Below are positions 1 to 9,147 of a DNA stretch of 64,000 bases, piece after piece. The stretch's first letter is position 1. Every line of letters begins with the position of its first letter. The notes below the pieces were generated by a model. That model worked only from the letters and a program-made list of their open reading frames with translations, had not been told where the DNA came from and did not search any database. A program made the translations under genes and the position numbers. Where the stretch lies: NCBI RefSeq assembly GCF_000270285.1, contig NC_015738.1, positions 2,356,001 through 2,420,000 of the forward strand, given 5' to 3'. The stretch comes from Eggerthella sp. YY7918. Its GTDB lineage: Bacteria > Actinomycetota > Coriobacteriia > Coriobacteriales > Eggerthellaceae.

Positions 1-2
1 TG

Positions 3-1184
3 CTTGTTCAAGAAACGAAAGCGCCTGAGGGGTATCTGCTCGACGACACCGTACAGGTGGTGCCCATCACCGGTGAAGGCACGGCCGCATCGGTGAACAC
101 GTACCACAAGCCTACACATGCAGAGCACGTAAAACGCGGCGACTTCGAATTTGTGAAAGCGGACGGAGCAACCATGGAACGGCTGGCGCGTGTTCCCTTC
201 TTGGTCACCTCAACAACCACGGGTGAGCAGCACGTTATTGTCACCGACGAGAATGGCTTCGTATCGACGGCTGCCGATTGGAACCCCCACAGCGCCCACA
301 CCAATGCGAACGATGCGGCGTTGATCGCCCCGTCGTCCAACAACTCGTCCGCGCAGGAGCACTCCTACAAGGTTGACGAAGCACTGCTCGATCCCGCCGC
401 AGGCGTATGGTTCGGACGCACCGCCGAGGGAGACGAGGCGCCCGTAGACGATTCCCTAGGAGCCCTCCCCTATGATCACTACACGGTTGAAGAGCTTCCC
501 TGCACCACAACTTCCGGCTATGAGCTTGTGCGCTTCGAGCTGACCATCTCGCGCAACGAACACACCATTGACCTGGGCACCGTCGATAACGAACCCCACC
601 CTCCGATCATTCTCGATACCACCGCGACATCGCTCGAAGGCGGCAAAGAGGTCGACGGGGGCGAGGAGACAAAAACCCGCGACACTGTTCAGTATGATGG
701 CGCACGGGTCGGCGAAACCTACACGCTCAAAGGCCAGCTTATCTGCGCGACCGAAACGACTCAGGAGGACTACGACGCCGGAGCCTACTCTCCGCTTGCC
801 CAGTCAGAAGCAACCTTTATCGCCGACAAAACGACCGGAGAACAGCAGCTGTCTTTCACCGTTGACACGAGCAACCACGCAGGTCACGACATTGTGACCG
901 TCGAAAAACTCTACCGCGTCAACGATGACGGAAGTCTCCCTGACGACCCCGTGGCCACCCATGAAGACCTCACCTACGAAGGACAGACCGTGCAGGTAAC
1001 CGAGCCGCCCGCCCCAGCCGAGCCGCCCGCGAAGCCCGCTCAACCGGTAGCGACAAAAACGGGCGACACGCTCGCTCACTTCTGGTGGGTTCCCCTTGTA
1101 CTCGCAGGAGCAGCAGCCGGAATCATCCTGGCACTGCGCTTTGGGCGTAAAGTTACAAGCACGCTACATAAGCAGAGACGGTGA
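3..1184 (+). CDS. VaFE/SpaA-type sortase-anchored surface protein (5' truncated by window)
   Basis: The reading frame is open to the left edge, so this is the C-terminal part of a longer protein. It opens with ETKAPEGYLL, the closing strand of a SpaA/Cna-B-like isopeptide domain. Around residues 200-330 of the visible part lies a VaFE-type repeat (DTVQYDGARVGETYTLKG at its start, then HDIVTVEKLYRV and HEDLTYEGQTV near its end). A Pro/Ala linker, a KTGD motif, one hydrophobic segment and a basic tail follow, which is the layout of a cell-wall sorting signal. The motif reads VATKTGD rather than a clean LPxTG. Probable role: covalently anchored adhesin or pilin-like surface protein. No sortase gene is in the window. 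Confidence 0.85.
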   Translation, partial: LVQETKAPEGYLLDDTVQVVPITGEGTAASVNTYHKPTHAEHVKRGDFEFVKADGATMERLARVPFLVTSTTTGEQHVIVTDENGFVSTAADWNPHSAHTNANDAALIAPSSNNSSAQEHSYKVDEALLDPAAGVWFGRTAEGDEAPVDDSLGALPYDHYTVEELPCTTTSGYELVRFELTISRNEHTIDLGTVDNEPHPPIILDTTATSLEGGKEVDGGEETKTRDTVQYDGARVGETYTLKGQLICATETTQEDYDAGAYSPLAQSEATFIADKTTGEQQLSFTVDTSNHAGHDIVTVEKLYRVNDDGSLPDDPVATHEDLTYEGQTVQVTEPPAPAEPPAKPAQPVATKTGDTLAHFWWVPLVLAGAAAGIILALRFGRKVTSTLHKQRR

Positions 1185-1239
1185 GCGAGTTCGGCTAGTA
1201 TACGATGCTGCGAGAAGTCGAGTGCGTACTCGGCGCACA

Positions 1240-1269
1240 AAGGGACGGGGCCATCAGACCCCGTCCCTT
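1240..1269 (+). terminator. Rho-independent-type hairpin after the surface protein gene
   Basis: Perfect 11-bp arms (AAGGGACGGGG at 1240-1250 and its complement at 1259-1269) enclose an 8-nt loop, about 55 nt after the stop codon. A T-rich stretch (CTTTTC) follows after a few bases. It may also stop the convergent EF-G-like gene. Confidence 0.75.
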
Positions 1270-1316
1270 CGACTTTTCAGCGCTTGTTGTACGCTGCGTC
1301 TGAGTTGCTGACGCGA

Positions 1317-3389
1317 TTAATTGCCCGCAGCGCGTGCCGCTTGATACTCCTCTACCAGCTTCTTTGTCACCTCGAAGGGCGCCGGCTCATAGCCCTCAAG
1401 CTCAAGCGTATAGGAGCCCGAGCCGCGCGTAATGGAGCGCAGATCCTTCGTGTACGAAACAACCTCAGCGTAGGGCACGCGCACCATGATAACGGTTTCG
1501 CCCGCATCGTTGGAGTCGGTTCCCACAATGCGCCCGCGACGCGTCGACACATCGCCCATGACCGCGCCGGCGTAGTCCTCGGTAACCGTCACGTTCAAAT
1601 TCGCCATGGGCTCAAGCAGAATGGGATCGGCTTTTTCGCATGCGGCACGGAAGCCGATACGCGCAGCGGTCTTGAACGCCATTTCGTTGGAGTCAACCGC
1701 ATGGTAGCTGCCATCATAGACGGCGCACTTGATGTCCACCATGGGGTACCCCGCCAAAAAGCCCTCGGTCATGGCATCCTGCACACCCTTGTCAACAGCA
1801 GGAATGAAGCCGCGGGGAATCTTGCCGCCCACAATTTCGTCCAAGAATTCGTAGCCGCCGCCAGGATTCGGCTCCAGACGCAGCCAGCAGTCGCCGAACT
1901 GTCCGGCACCGCCCGTCTGCTTCTTGTGACGACCCTGCGCCTCAGCAACTTTACGAATGGTCTCACGATACGGAATGCGCACCGGCACCAGTTTAGCCTG
2001 CACGCCGGTTTGCTCCTTCAAGCGCGCAAGCAGCGTCTCCACCTGAGCATCGCCCATAGCGGTAATAACGGTCTGGTGCGTTTCCTCGCTACGGCTGATG
2101 GTGAGCGTCGGATCGTTTTCGGCCGCACGAGCCAAGAACGTACCCAGCTTGTCCTCATCGTTCTTGTTCTCGGCCTCAATGGCTACCGGATACTGCGGGG
2201 TGGGCAGCGGCAAGGGATCGATGGCAACGTCGCCCGACTTGGACAGCGTGTCGCCCGTGCGCGTTTCATTCAGCTTCGGCACAACGATAATGTCACCGGC
2301 TTTTGCACTCTTCACGTCGTTGGCTTCCTTGCCCATCATGACGTAGAGATGGCCGAGGCGCTCCTTCTTGCCCGTGCGCGCATTCAACAATTCCATGCCC
2401 GGTTCCAGCACGCCCGAAATAACCTTGAAGAAACTCAAGCGGCCCACGAAGGGATCGGACAGCGTCTTGAACACGAACGCCGCCGGCTCGCCCGTCTCGT
2501 CGACGAGCGTTTCCTCGCCATTGGCCAGACGGAAGCGACCGTGATGACGCGGATGCGGAAAGTAAGTGGCGATGTCTTCCATGACGCCCTGAATACCCTG
2601 CTCGATGATCGTGGAGCCCACGAACACCGGAATGAACAGCTCCTGCGCGATAGCCTTATCTAGCAGTTGTTCCAGCTCGTCTTGGGTCAACTGCTCTTCG
2701 CCATCCAGATACTTCATCATCAGCTCGTCGTCGGCTTCGGCCACCAGATCGCACAGCTTGTCACGCGCAGCAGCCGCAGCGTCGGCATAGTCGGCAGGAA
2801 TATCCTCGACCCGTTCAGCGTCGCTGCCCTGATCGAAGTAGCGCGCCTTCATGCGAATGATATCGATAACGCCCTTGAAGTCTTTATCCACGCCAATGGG
2901 AATAGTCACCGGGCCCAAACGCGAACCGAAGCGTGCATGCAGCAGCGCCATGGCCGTGTCGAAGTCGGCATTCTCGCGGTCGATATGATTGATGAACACC
3001 GCGCGCGACAGGCGCATATCCTCGGCTTCACGCCATAGCTTCGTAGTCATAACCTGGGGGCCGGCTACCGCGTCGATCACAAACAGCGCCATTTCTGCCG
3101 CCTGCATGGTGGCCAGCGTGTCGCCAATAAAGTCGGGGTGCCCTGAGGTATCAAGCAGATTGATCTTGTAATCCTTGTACGGAATGGGAGCAATCGAGGT
3201 GCCGATGGTGAACTTGCGCCGGATCTCCTCTTCGTCGTAGTCGAGGTAGGATTTCCCGTCGTGCGTCGTGCCCATGCGGGGCGTACGACCAGAGACGTGC
3301 AGCATCGCCTCGGCAAGCGATGTCTTGCCGGCGCCGTCTTGGCCGACCAGCACAATGTTTCGCACGTGTTCGGTAGCAGGAGCTGCCAT
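1317..3389 (-). CDS. Elongation factor G-like GTPase (EF-G paralogue)
   Basis: About 690 residues with the EF-G domain order: GTPase domain with P-loop GQDGAGKTS near the N-terminus, switch region, G3 DTSGHPDF, then the beta-barrel and RNA-binding-like domains and an EF-G C-terminal fold. The guanine-specificity motif reads NHID where EF-G has NKxD, and G3 has DTSGH rather than DTPGH. Both mark it as an EF-G-like paralogue rather than the str-operon EF-G. No rpsL, rpsG or tuf neighbours are present. The frame opens at a TTG four codons upstream, but ATG at 3389 (MAAPATEH) follows an AGGAAAG at usable distance. Likely a ribosome-associated translational GTPase; the exact role is unknown. Confidence 0.85.
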   Translation of the reverse strand: MAAPATEHVRNIVLVGQDGAGKTSLAEAMLHVSGRTPRMGTTHDGKSYLDYDEEEIRRKFTIGTSIAPIPYKDYKINLLDTSGHPDFIGDTLATMQAAEMALFVIDAVAGPQVMTTKLWREAEDMRLSRAVFINHIDRENADFDTAMALLHARFGSRLGPVTIPIGVDKDFKGVIDIIRMKARYFDQGSDAERVEDIPADYADAAAAARDKLCDLVAEADDELMMKYLDGEEQLTQDELEQLLDKAIAQELFIPVFVGSTIIEQGIQGVMEDIATYFPHPRHHGRFRLANGEETLVDETGEPAAFVFKTLSDPFVGRLSFFKVISGVLEPGMELLNARTGKKERLGHLYVMMGKEANDVKSAKAGDIIVVPKLNETRTGDTLSKSGDVAIDPLPLPTPQYPVAIEAENKNDEDKLGTFLARAAENDPTLTISRSEETHQTVITAMGDAQVETLLARLKEQTGVQAKLVPVRIPYRETIRKVAEAQGRHKKQTGGAGQFGDCWLRLEPNPGGGYEFLDEIVGGKIPRGFIPAVDKGVQDAMTEGFLAGYPMVDIKCAVYDGSYHAVDSNEMAFKTAARIGFRAACEKADPILLEPMANLNVTVTEDYAGAVMGDVSTRRGRIVGTDSNDAGETVIMVRVPYAEVVSYTKDLRSITRGSGSYTLELEGYEPAPFEVTKKLVEEYQAARAAGN

Positions 3390-3657
3390 GTTGACCACCA
3401 ACTTTCCTGTTGTGTGGTCCTACGCCGTTGCCGTCTATCCACAAGGCGCGAACCACAGTCGAGCCTTACCAAAACAAGATCAAACGCAAAGCACAAAACG
3501 CTACCGCTTAGTGTATCGCATCTATCTTGGGATGCGTTCGAAAACGAATGAATTCGTTGCGGCCGATTTATCGCCACTCGTGCGAAACCTTCTAAAGTTT
3601 CGCGCCGTCTACAACCTGCGCCCGCAAACCGCTGCGCGGCGCCGGATAGTTTCTTCC

Positions 3658-4848
3658 CTACTGGTAACGCAGCGACTCTACGGGATCGAGCTTTGCGGCG
3701 CGACGAGCAGGGTAATAGCCAAATATCACGCCGATGAGCACGCATACGCTTACCGCGGCAAGCACCGCCTGAGGCGCGAGCACAGGTGTGAGGGTTATGC
3801 CGGGCATGGCAACCCCGATGACACTGCCAAGACCCCACGCCGCCAAGAAGCCAAACACAATGCCAAACACGCCACCCGCCACACACAACATGATGGCTTC
3901 GAGCAGAAATTGCTTCGTGATATCACGCCTGCGTGCGCCGAGTGATTTGCGCAGACCAATCTCGCGAATGCGCTCAGTCACGTTCGTCAGCATCATATTC
4001 ATGATGCCAATACCGCCCACAAACAGCGAGATGGAAGCCACTGAACCCATAAGTAGCGAAAACGACGCTATCATAGTCTCCATCTGCTTGATCACCGAAT
4101 CGAGCGACTGTACGTATACGTTATCGGGTTCCAGATTGAAGTACTGCGCTGTCCGTGTTTTTGTCGTTTCGACCAGCTGATCCATGTCGGTTCCCTCTTT
4201 GGCGAACCCGACAATCTGCCCAATACCGCCGTATATACCCATGCGCGTTTCTGCCGTGGTATAGGGCATATACATCGGCGCGCCACCCGACATAAACGAG
4301 GTCGATTCCAATACGCCAACCACCGTGTAGTCGTCATTGCCCAAACGAAGCGTCTTCCCCACCGCCTGCACGTTCGCATCGCCGAAGAACTGCATAAGCG
4401 AATTGGAATCGATAACCACGAGCCGTGCCGCGTTCGCTTCCTCAGTTTTGGTAAAAAAGCGTCCCTCTTTCAGCTTCGCTCCGGTCACGGTGAAGTAATC
4501 GGGGCGAACGCCCACGATAGACATATAGGTTTTCTGCCCGTCGGCCATGGTCATTTCTGCCTGAGTATAGGCCGAGCCGGTAAGGGCCTCGTATTCGGGC
4601 ATTGTCTTGGCAAGCTTATCAAGATCATCGAAGGTGACCCCGTCCGGCGTATAGACGCCGATAGACACTTGCCGCGCTTGAGAAAGACCCATCTCGCCCA
4701 TGAGCATGACCTGCATGCCGCCGATAAGCGACGTCATGGCGATATCGGCCGAAATACCGATGACGATACCGAGAATGGTCAAAAACGAACGCCCTTTGTT
4801 CGCCGAGAGCGCATGCCACGTTTCATAGAAAAGGTCGCCCAGCTTCAT
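3658..4848 (-). CDS. MacB/FtsX-family ABC transporter permease
   Basis: 396 residues. One N-terminal membrane segment (about residues 20-45) is followed by a large extracytoplasmic MacB-type core domain (about 50-260) and three C-terminal membrane segments with a conserved RIREIGLRKSLGARRRDI loop. This is the classic FtsX/MacB permease layout. The start overlaps the ATPase stop by 4 nt (ATGA), so the two are translationally coupled. It is the third gene of an adaptor-ATPase-permease operon. In a cell without an outer membrane such systems are usually exporters of peptides, antibiotics or lipids; the substrate is not readable from sequence. Confidence 0.9.
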   Translation of the reverse strand: MKLGDLFYETWHALSANKGRSFLTILGIVIGISADIAMTSLIGGMQVMLMGEMGLSQARQVSIGVYTPDGVTFDDLDKLAKTMPEYEALTGSAYTQAEMTMADGQKTYMSIVGVRPDYFTVTGAKLKEGRFFTKTEEANAARLVVIDSNSLMQFFGDANVQAVGKTLRLGNDDYTVVGVLESTSFMSGGAPMYMPYTTAETRMGIYGGIGQIVGFAKEGTDMDQLVETTKTRTAQYFNLEPDNVYVQSLDSVIKQMETMIASFSLLMGSVASISLFVGGIGIMNMMLTNVTERIREIGLRKSLGARRRDITKQFLLEAIMLCVAGGVFGIVFGFLAAWGLGSVIGVAMPGITLTPVLAPQAVLAAVSVCVLIGVIFGYYPARRAAKLDPVESLRYQ

Positions 4849-5573
4849 CGTGCGCCCCCTTTCCCATCCGCGAGTCTTTGCACGCCCGCGATGTCGGCCC
4901 CTTCGTACAGGCGACCGTCACGAATGTGAACAATACGATCGGCGTGGGCCGCCACGTCGGGTTCGTGCGTGATAAGCACAATGGTTTTGCCCTGGTCTCG
5001 CAAACGCTTAAACGTTTCCAACACCATATCGCCCGTAGCGGTGTCGAGGTTTCCCGTTGGCTCGTCGGCAAGAATGAGCGCGGGATCGTTCACAAGAGCA
5101 CGGGCGATGGCGACGCGCTGCATCTGTCCGCCGGAAAGCTCGTTGCTGTTGTGCTCGTAGAGCGCTTCGTCCAAAGACACGCTGCGCAACGCGGCATGAG
5201 CACGCAATTCGCGTTCCTTACGCGGGCACGCCGTATAGACAAGCGGCAGCATAACATTGCGCAGAACCGTCGCACGCGGCAGCAAATTGAACGACTGGAA
5301 GACAAAGCCAAGCCGCGTCGCACGGATTTCGGCCAGCTCGTCGTCTTTGTAAGCAGCCACGTCAACACCTTCAAGCAGGTAGCGGCCGCGCGTAGGCGTG
5401 TCCAAGCATCCGAGCAGGTTCATGAGTGTAGACTTACCCGACCCCGAAGGGCCCATGATGGCCAAAAACTCGCCCTGCTCCACCGACAACGACACCCCGC
5501 GCAAAGCGTGGGTAAAGCCTGACGCACTTTCATAGATGCGATGCAGATCGGTGGCTTCGACGACGTTCGACAT
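4845..5573 (-). CDS. ABC transporter ATP-binding protein, MacB/LolD type
   Basis: 242 residues with Walker [10 protein letters not shown] (about residues 41-49), Q-loop, signature [15 protein letters not shown], Walker [13 protein letters not shown] and a switch histidine in LITHEPDVA. This is the nucleotide-binding subunit that pairs with the FtsX-like permease encoded just downstream. It lies 4 nt after the adaptor gene stop, so adaptor, ATPase and permease form one transcript. The pattern is typical of MacAB-like or bacteriocin/antibiotic efflux systems in Gram-positive-type cells. Confidence 0.92.
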   Translation of the reverse strand: MSNVVEATDLHRIYESASGFTHALRGVSLSVEQGEFLAIMGPSGSGKSTLMNLLGCLDTPTRGRYLLEGVDVAAYKDDELAEIRATRLGFVFQSFNLLPRATVLRNVMLPLVYTACPRKERELRAHAALRSVSLDEALYEHNSNELSGGQMQRVAIARALVNDPALILADEPTGNLDTATGDMVLETFKRLRDQGKTIVLITHEPDVAAHADRIVHIRDGRLYEGADIAGVQRLADGKGGAR

Positions 5574-5577
5574 ACTG

Positions 5578-7032
5578 CTATCCTATGACCATATCGCCGG
5601 AAGCAACGGCGCCTTCGGGTGCCATACCCATGCCTACGCTGCCTCCGCCACCGTCTGCAATTACTATATCTCCTGCCTTCACCTGGCCCTTTATAACCGA
5701 AGTAAGTCCGTCAGAGGCAAGCACCTCAACGGCGCGCTGCTCTGTTTCCTGCGTTTCGGGATCGGTCATGACCAGAATGAAATTCGAGCCCATGCCATCG
5801 TCTTGCACCGCCGAAATGGGCACCATCAACGCATCTTCGATGGTCTGGGTTGTGATAGTGGCCTTGGCGGTCATACCGGGCTTGAGACGCGGGTCGGGCT
5901 CGGCAATAAGAAGCTTGACCGGATAGGACACCGCCCCGCCCATGGGACCCATGCCGTCAGAAGAACTTGCCGAGGTTGTCGCAATGCTCAACACCTTCGC
6001 GGGCAGGACAAGATCGGGTGCGGCCGTAAAAGTAATTTCAGCATTCTGATCGGCGGCGAGTTTAAGAATGTCTATTTCATTTACGTTGACCGAGACCGTC
6101 ATCTGCGACAAATCGGCTATCTGCACCGGCGCTTCTGCCGTGCCACCCGCCGCTCCAAGCGCTTTGCCCGGCTCAATATGAACCGCAATCACACTACCGG
6201 AAATAGCGGCCTTCACCGTGCGTTTATCCGCCCGGGCCACCGCCTCATCATAGGCTGCTTGCGCACCCTGCAGGGTCAGGTTTGCGCTATTGAGCGCAAG
6301 CTCGGCCTGACGAATGGCGGAATCGGCGCTGGAGGCATCGAAAGGTGCGCCTGCACCCGCACCGCCTTCAGCACCCGCGACGGCTTGTTCGGCCGCCTGC
6401 TGACCGTTTGCCTTGGCGCGATAGGCATCGTCAACCGCATTTTGCGCCTGAGCTACCCCGTTACGCGCTTCTTCAACGCTTTGGGCCGCCTGCGCAACCG
6501 CTTTGTCCAAATCGGCGTTAACCATCGTGTAGAGCGCCTGACCTGCTTCAACCGCGCTCCCTTCAGACACATACACCTCGCCGACAATGCCGTCTACTTC
6601 CGGCGCAGCGATAACCGAAGCTACCGGCTGAAGGTTGCCCGATGCCGAAACCGTCTCGGTGAAGGTGCCCTTTTCAACCACGCTTGTCTGAGGCGCAGCG
6701 TTTTCCAGAGCCTTTGCGGCCTGGTCGGCCATATACCACGCAATGGCACCTCCCGCCACAAGGACAAGTCCCACCAACACCGAGAGCGTGATGATAATTT
6801 TCTTGCGCTTCTGTTTTTTACGCTTGGCTTTAAGATCGTTGAAGGCGCGCATATCGGCAAGAGCCTGAGCGTCAACCAGGTCGTTTGACCAAACGGGATC
6901 GGCGGAAGAGGAGCCTTGCGGGATGGCGGCGCCCCTTGCGTGTCCGTCCATCGAAGGCACCCTATCGGGTTCGACATCAATCGGCGCCGTATCGTTGGCG
7001 CGAGGGGAGTGACGGCGGTTAATCGGTCTCAT
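5578..7032 (-). CDS. MacA/HlyD-like membrane-fusion adaptor of the ABC exporter
   Basis: 484 residues. A polar N-terminus ending in a Lys/Arg-rich stretch (about 67-77) precedes a single membrane anchor (about 78-100). Then come a biotinyl-lipoyl-like half, an Ala/Gln-rich coiled-coil hairpin (about 155-270), the second lipoyl half and beta-barrel domains. It ends with a Gly-rich tail (GGGGSVGMGM). This is the adaptor of an adaptor-ATPase-permease set, the first gene of the operon. Start ATG at 7032 sits behind GGGAGGT. The long cytoplasmic N-terminal tail is unusual compared with MacA. Confidence 0.88.
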   Translation of the reverse strand: MRPINRRHSPRANDTAPIDVEPDRVPSMDGHARGAAIPQGSSSADPVWSNDLVDAQALADMRAFNDLKAKRKKQKRKKIIITLSVLVGLVLVAGGAIAWYMADQAAKALENAAPQTSVVEKGTFTETVSASGNLQPVASVIAAPEVDGIVGEVYVSEGSAVEAGQALYTMVNADLDKAVAQAAQSVEEARNGVAQAQNAVDDAYRAKANGQQAAEQAVAGAEGGAGAGAPFDASSADSAIRQAELALNSANLTLQGAQAAYDEAVARADKRTVKAAISGSVIAVHIEPGKALGAAGGTAEAPVQIADLSQMTVSVNVNEIDILKLAADQNAEITFTAAPDLVLPAKVLSIATTSASSSDGMGPMGGAVSYPVKLLIAEPDPRLKPGMTAKATITTQTIEDALMVPISAVQDDGMGSNFILVMTDPETQETEQRAVEVLASDGLTSVIKGQVKAGDIVIADGGGGSVGMGMAPEGAVASGDMVIG

Positions 7033-7239
7033 CAGGGACCTCCCGTTTCAAAGGAGCGGGCCGTTTCCAAAAATCTCCTTTCAGCATAAGGGTAGCCCTC
7101 CGAAAAGAAAGGATATGCCCAAAACCCCACAAATGCTCCAATCAGAACAAACAGGGTCTCCTTTGGTTGAGATGGAGCGCCGTATGAAAGCTTTATCGAC
7201 AAGAACCACGCTTTCAAACAGCAGAAACCGTGTGAACAA

Positions 7240-7275
7240 AAAAGGTTTGCCATCCTTTCGAACAGCAAACCTTTT
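7240..7275 (-). terminator. Intrinsic terminator of the first flavoprotein gene
   Basis: Perfect 11-bp arms (7240-7250 and 7265-7275; AAAAGGTTTGC type) with a 14-nt loop. On the minus strand it is followed by six T residues. It lies 25 nt beyond the flavoprotein stop and separates that gene from the MacA-like operon. Confidence 0.88.
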
Positions 7276-7299
7276 AAGGGAGGGCCTTGTTGTTACGCT

Positions 7300-8925
7300 T
7301 TACGCGGCGCAGTTTTTGCCCGCAAAGTAGCCATGCGCGAGCGAAAGCGCGTTGCACAAACCAGGGACGATGTCCTGATACCCGCTTCCCATACGCCAGC
7401 CAACGCAATTGCCTGCGGCATACAGACCGGGAATGGGATCCCAATTGGAATCGAGTACCTGCAACTTGTTGTTGCATTTAACACCGTTTGCCGTTGCGTA
7501 GAAGTTGATCGTAGCTTTTACGGCGCGATAGGGTGGATCGTCGATCGGATCGAGATACTTCGGCAGTTTGCCGTAATCCTCATCGCACCCGGCCACACAG
7601 AGCTCGTTGTAGCGTTCAATCGTCTCAACCAGAGTATCCTTATCGACCTCAATAAGATCTGCCAGCTCTTTGATGGTGTCAGCTTCGTAATATTCGTGCG
7701 AGCTTTCCACGACTTCTTCCCATGCCGACAGCGGAATGCCCGTCGGAACCGTCATAGGCATATCAAAGTCATTCGTCGGCTTGATCTGCCAGCAGTAGTT
7801 TACGCCATCGGGAAGTTCAGCCAGCGTGTGGGTCGTGCACAGCCACGAGCCCGACTCGTTCATGAAACGGCGGCCACGCACGTCAACATGAAGGAACGGC
7901 CACCAGTAGTACCCCGTGCCGAACCACGAGTTAACGGGCGGATCAATCTGCTCCATAACCGCGCCAGCCCAGCACATCATCTTATGACCGGTACCGTCGT
8001 CCATCTTCTCCGTGGTCGTAACCGGACACGTTTCCGACGCACGGGCATTGTAAGAATTGTACGTCTTGGCGTACTTCGCCAACCAATCCGGACAAAATGC
8101 ATCAAGCATGCGCTCATCCCCACCATACGAGCCTGTGCACATAACAACACCTTTGGCGGCTTCGTAATACACATACTTACCTTCAGCATTGGTGGCAATA
8201 AGACCCGTCACGGTGCCATCTTCGGCCTGCACGAGCTTACGCGCACAGGTCTCAACGTCAATTTGACCGCCATTTTCCTTGATCCAGTCATGGAAAGCAA
8301 AAATGAACTTCTCCAGACTGTCGTTGCCTTCGGGGTCGAAGTCAACATGGCAGTTTTCGCTGATAGCAAGCTGTCCCGCACGATCAGCAGGAATGTCTTG
8401 AACGGGCACATTGCCAGGGCAGCCAGCTGGCTGCAAAACGTCTTCCTCAATGGCATCAAGAATCTCGCCGCTGTGAAAGCCCCACAAAGAAAGCAGGCTT
8501 ATATCGGCACGCAGCTGAAACTGGTTAAACACATCAGCAATAATCTTGTAGACGTTTTGCTCGGGTTGTCCGTTTTCCAACTGATAGCGAGAATTCAAAA
8601 AACCAATGCCACTACCGCTGATATGCGGATAGCCATTACGTTCAAGAACAATAACCGATGCGCCCTCTTTGAGGGCAGCATAGGCGGCAAGCACACCAGC
8701 CAGGGCGGAACCGACAATCACAACATCCGCCTGCTTGCTTTCTTCGCATTCCTCAACGGTCACGTCTGGCGCCGAACCCAGCCAGTCTGCCGCCTCGCTA
8801 TCAGCTGCAGCTTGCGCAGCAGATTCAGATTGCTTGGCCGGAGAGCAGCCTACAAGGGCACCTGCCGCAGCAACCCCACCGACAGCAAGCGTCCCCTTAA
8901 GAAACGACCTTCTATCCATGCTCAT
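7300..8925 (-). CDS. Tat-exported lipoprotein FAD-dependent reductase (fumarate-reductase flavoprotein family) no. 1
   Basis: 541 residues from ATG 8925, which has AGGAAGGG upstream; an ORF extension of 11 codons lacks such support. The N-terminus has a Tat motif MDRRSFLKG and a lipobox LVGC (Cys27), predicting export and lipid anchoring. The FAD-binding Rossmann strand is ADVVIVGSALAG (about 67-77). The C-terminal FAD region GLYAAGNCVGWRMG is present, but the GGL and NRLGGN segments that carry substrate contacts in fumarate reductases are missing (NFYATANGVKCNN, DIVPGLCNALSLAHG). The electron acceptor is therefore unlikely to be fumarate. It is divergent from a membrane LuxR regulator, its likely controller. 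Confidence 0.9.
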   Translation of the reverse strand: MSMDRRSFLKGTLAVGGVAAAGALVGCSPAKQSESAAQAAADSEAADWLGSAPDVTVEECEESKQADVVIVGSALAGVLAAYAALKEGASVIVLERNGYPHISGSGIGFLNSRYQLENGQPEQNVYKIIADVFNQFQLRADISLLSLWGFHSGEILDAIEEDVLQPAGCPGNVPVQDIPADRAGQLAISENCHVDFDPEGNDSLEKFIFAFHDWIKENGGQIDVETCARKLVQAEDGTVTGLIATNAEGKYVYYEAAKGVVMCTGSYGGDERMLDAFCPDWLAKYAKTYNSYNARASETCPVTTTEKMDDGTGHKMMCWAGAVMEQIDPPVNSWFGTGYYWWPFLHVDVRGRRFMNESGSWLCTTHTLAELPDGVNYCWQIKPTNDFDMPMTVPTGIPLSAWEEVVESSHEYYEADTIKELADLIEVDKDTLVETIERYNELCVAGCDEDYGKLPKYLDPIDDPPYRAVKATINFYATANGVKCNNKLQVLDSNWDPIPGLYAAGNCVGWRMGSGYQDIVPGLCNALSLAHGYFAGKNCAA

Positions 8926-9088
8926 ATCGAACCCTTCCTTTTCAAACAAACACAACACCCGTAAATCTAGTGGGAACAGGGCGCTTCCGATACATCCTCA
9001 TGAGGGTCTTTTAACCAAAATGGATACCCCCACCCTGGGGGCAATTTCTCATTTCTCCTGATGGGCAGACACTCCACTAAGAAAAGAA

Positions 9089-9118
9089 TTAGATACAAAC
9101 CCGAATGCGACGTATAAT
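9089..9118 (+). promoter_or_regulatory. Candidate promoter of the first membrane LuxR gene
   Basis: A perfect -10 box TATAAT at 9113-9118 lies 18 nt after a weak -35 (TTAGAT, 9089-9094). The expected transcript start near 9125 gives a short leader. The 8926-9147 gap also has to hold the divergent reductase promoter. Confidence 0.5.
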
Positions 9119-9147
9119 CGTAAAATGACATTCGCAGAGAGGCAGGG

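Noticed and set aside
1284-2663. Long plus-strand open frame of 459 codons inside the EF-G-like gene
   Set aside because: It is antisense to a clear EF-G-like gene, has no family motif and no ribosome-binding site; long shadow frames are expected in high-GC DNA.
3543-3603. Hairpins AACGAAT/ATTCGTT and GCGAAAC/GTTTCGC between EF-G and the MacB-like gene as a terminator
   Set aside because: No T tract follows either; they may be structural but I cannot assign a function.
7032-7268. A 78-codon minus-strand frame upstream of the MacA-like gene
   Set aside because: It covers the terminator of the flavoprotein gene, has no family match and no good ribosome-binding site, and ends in the next start.
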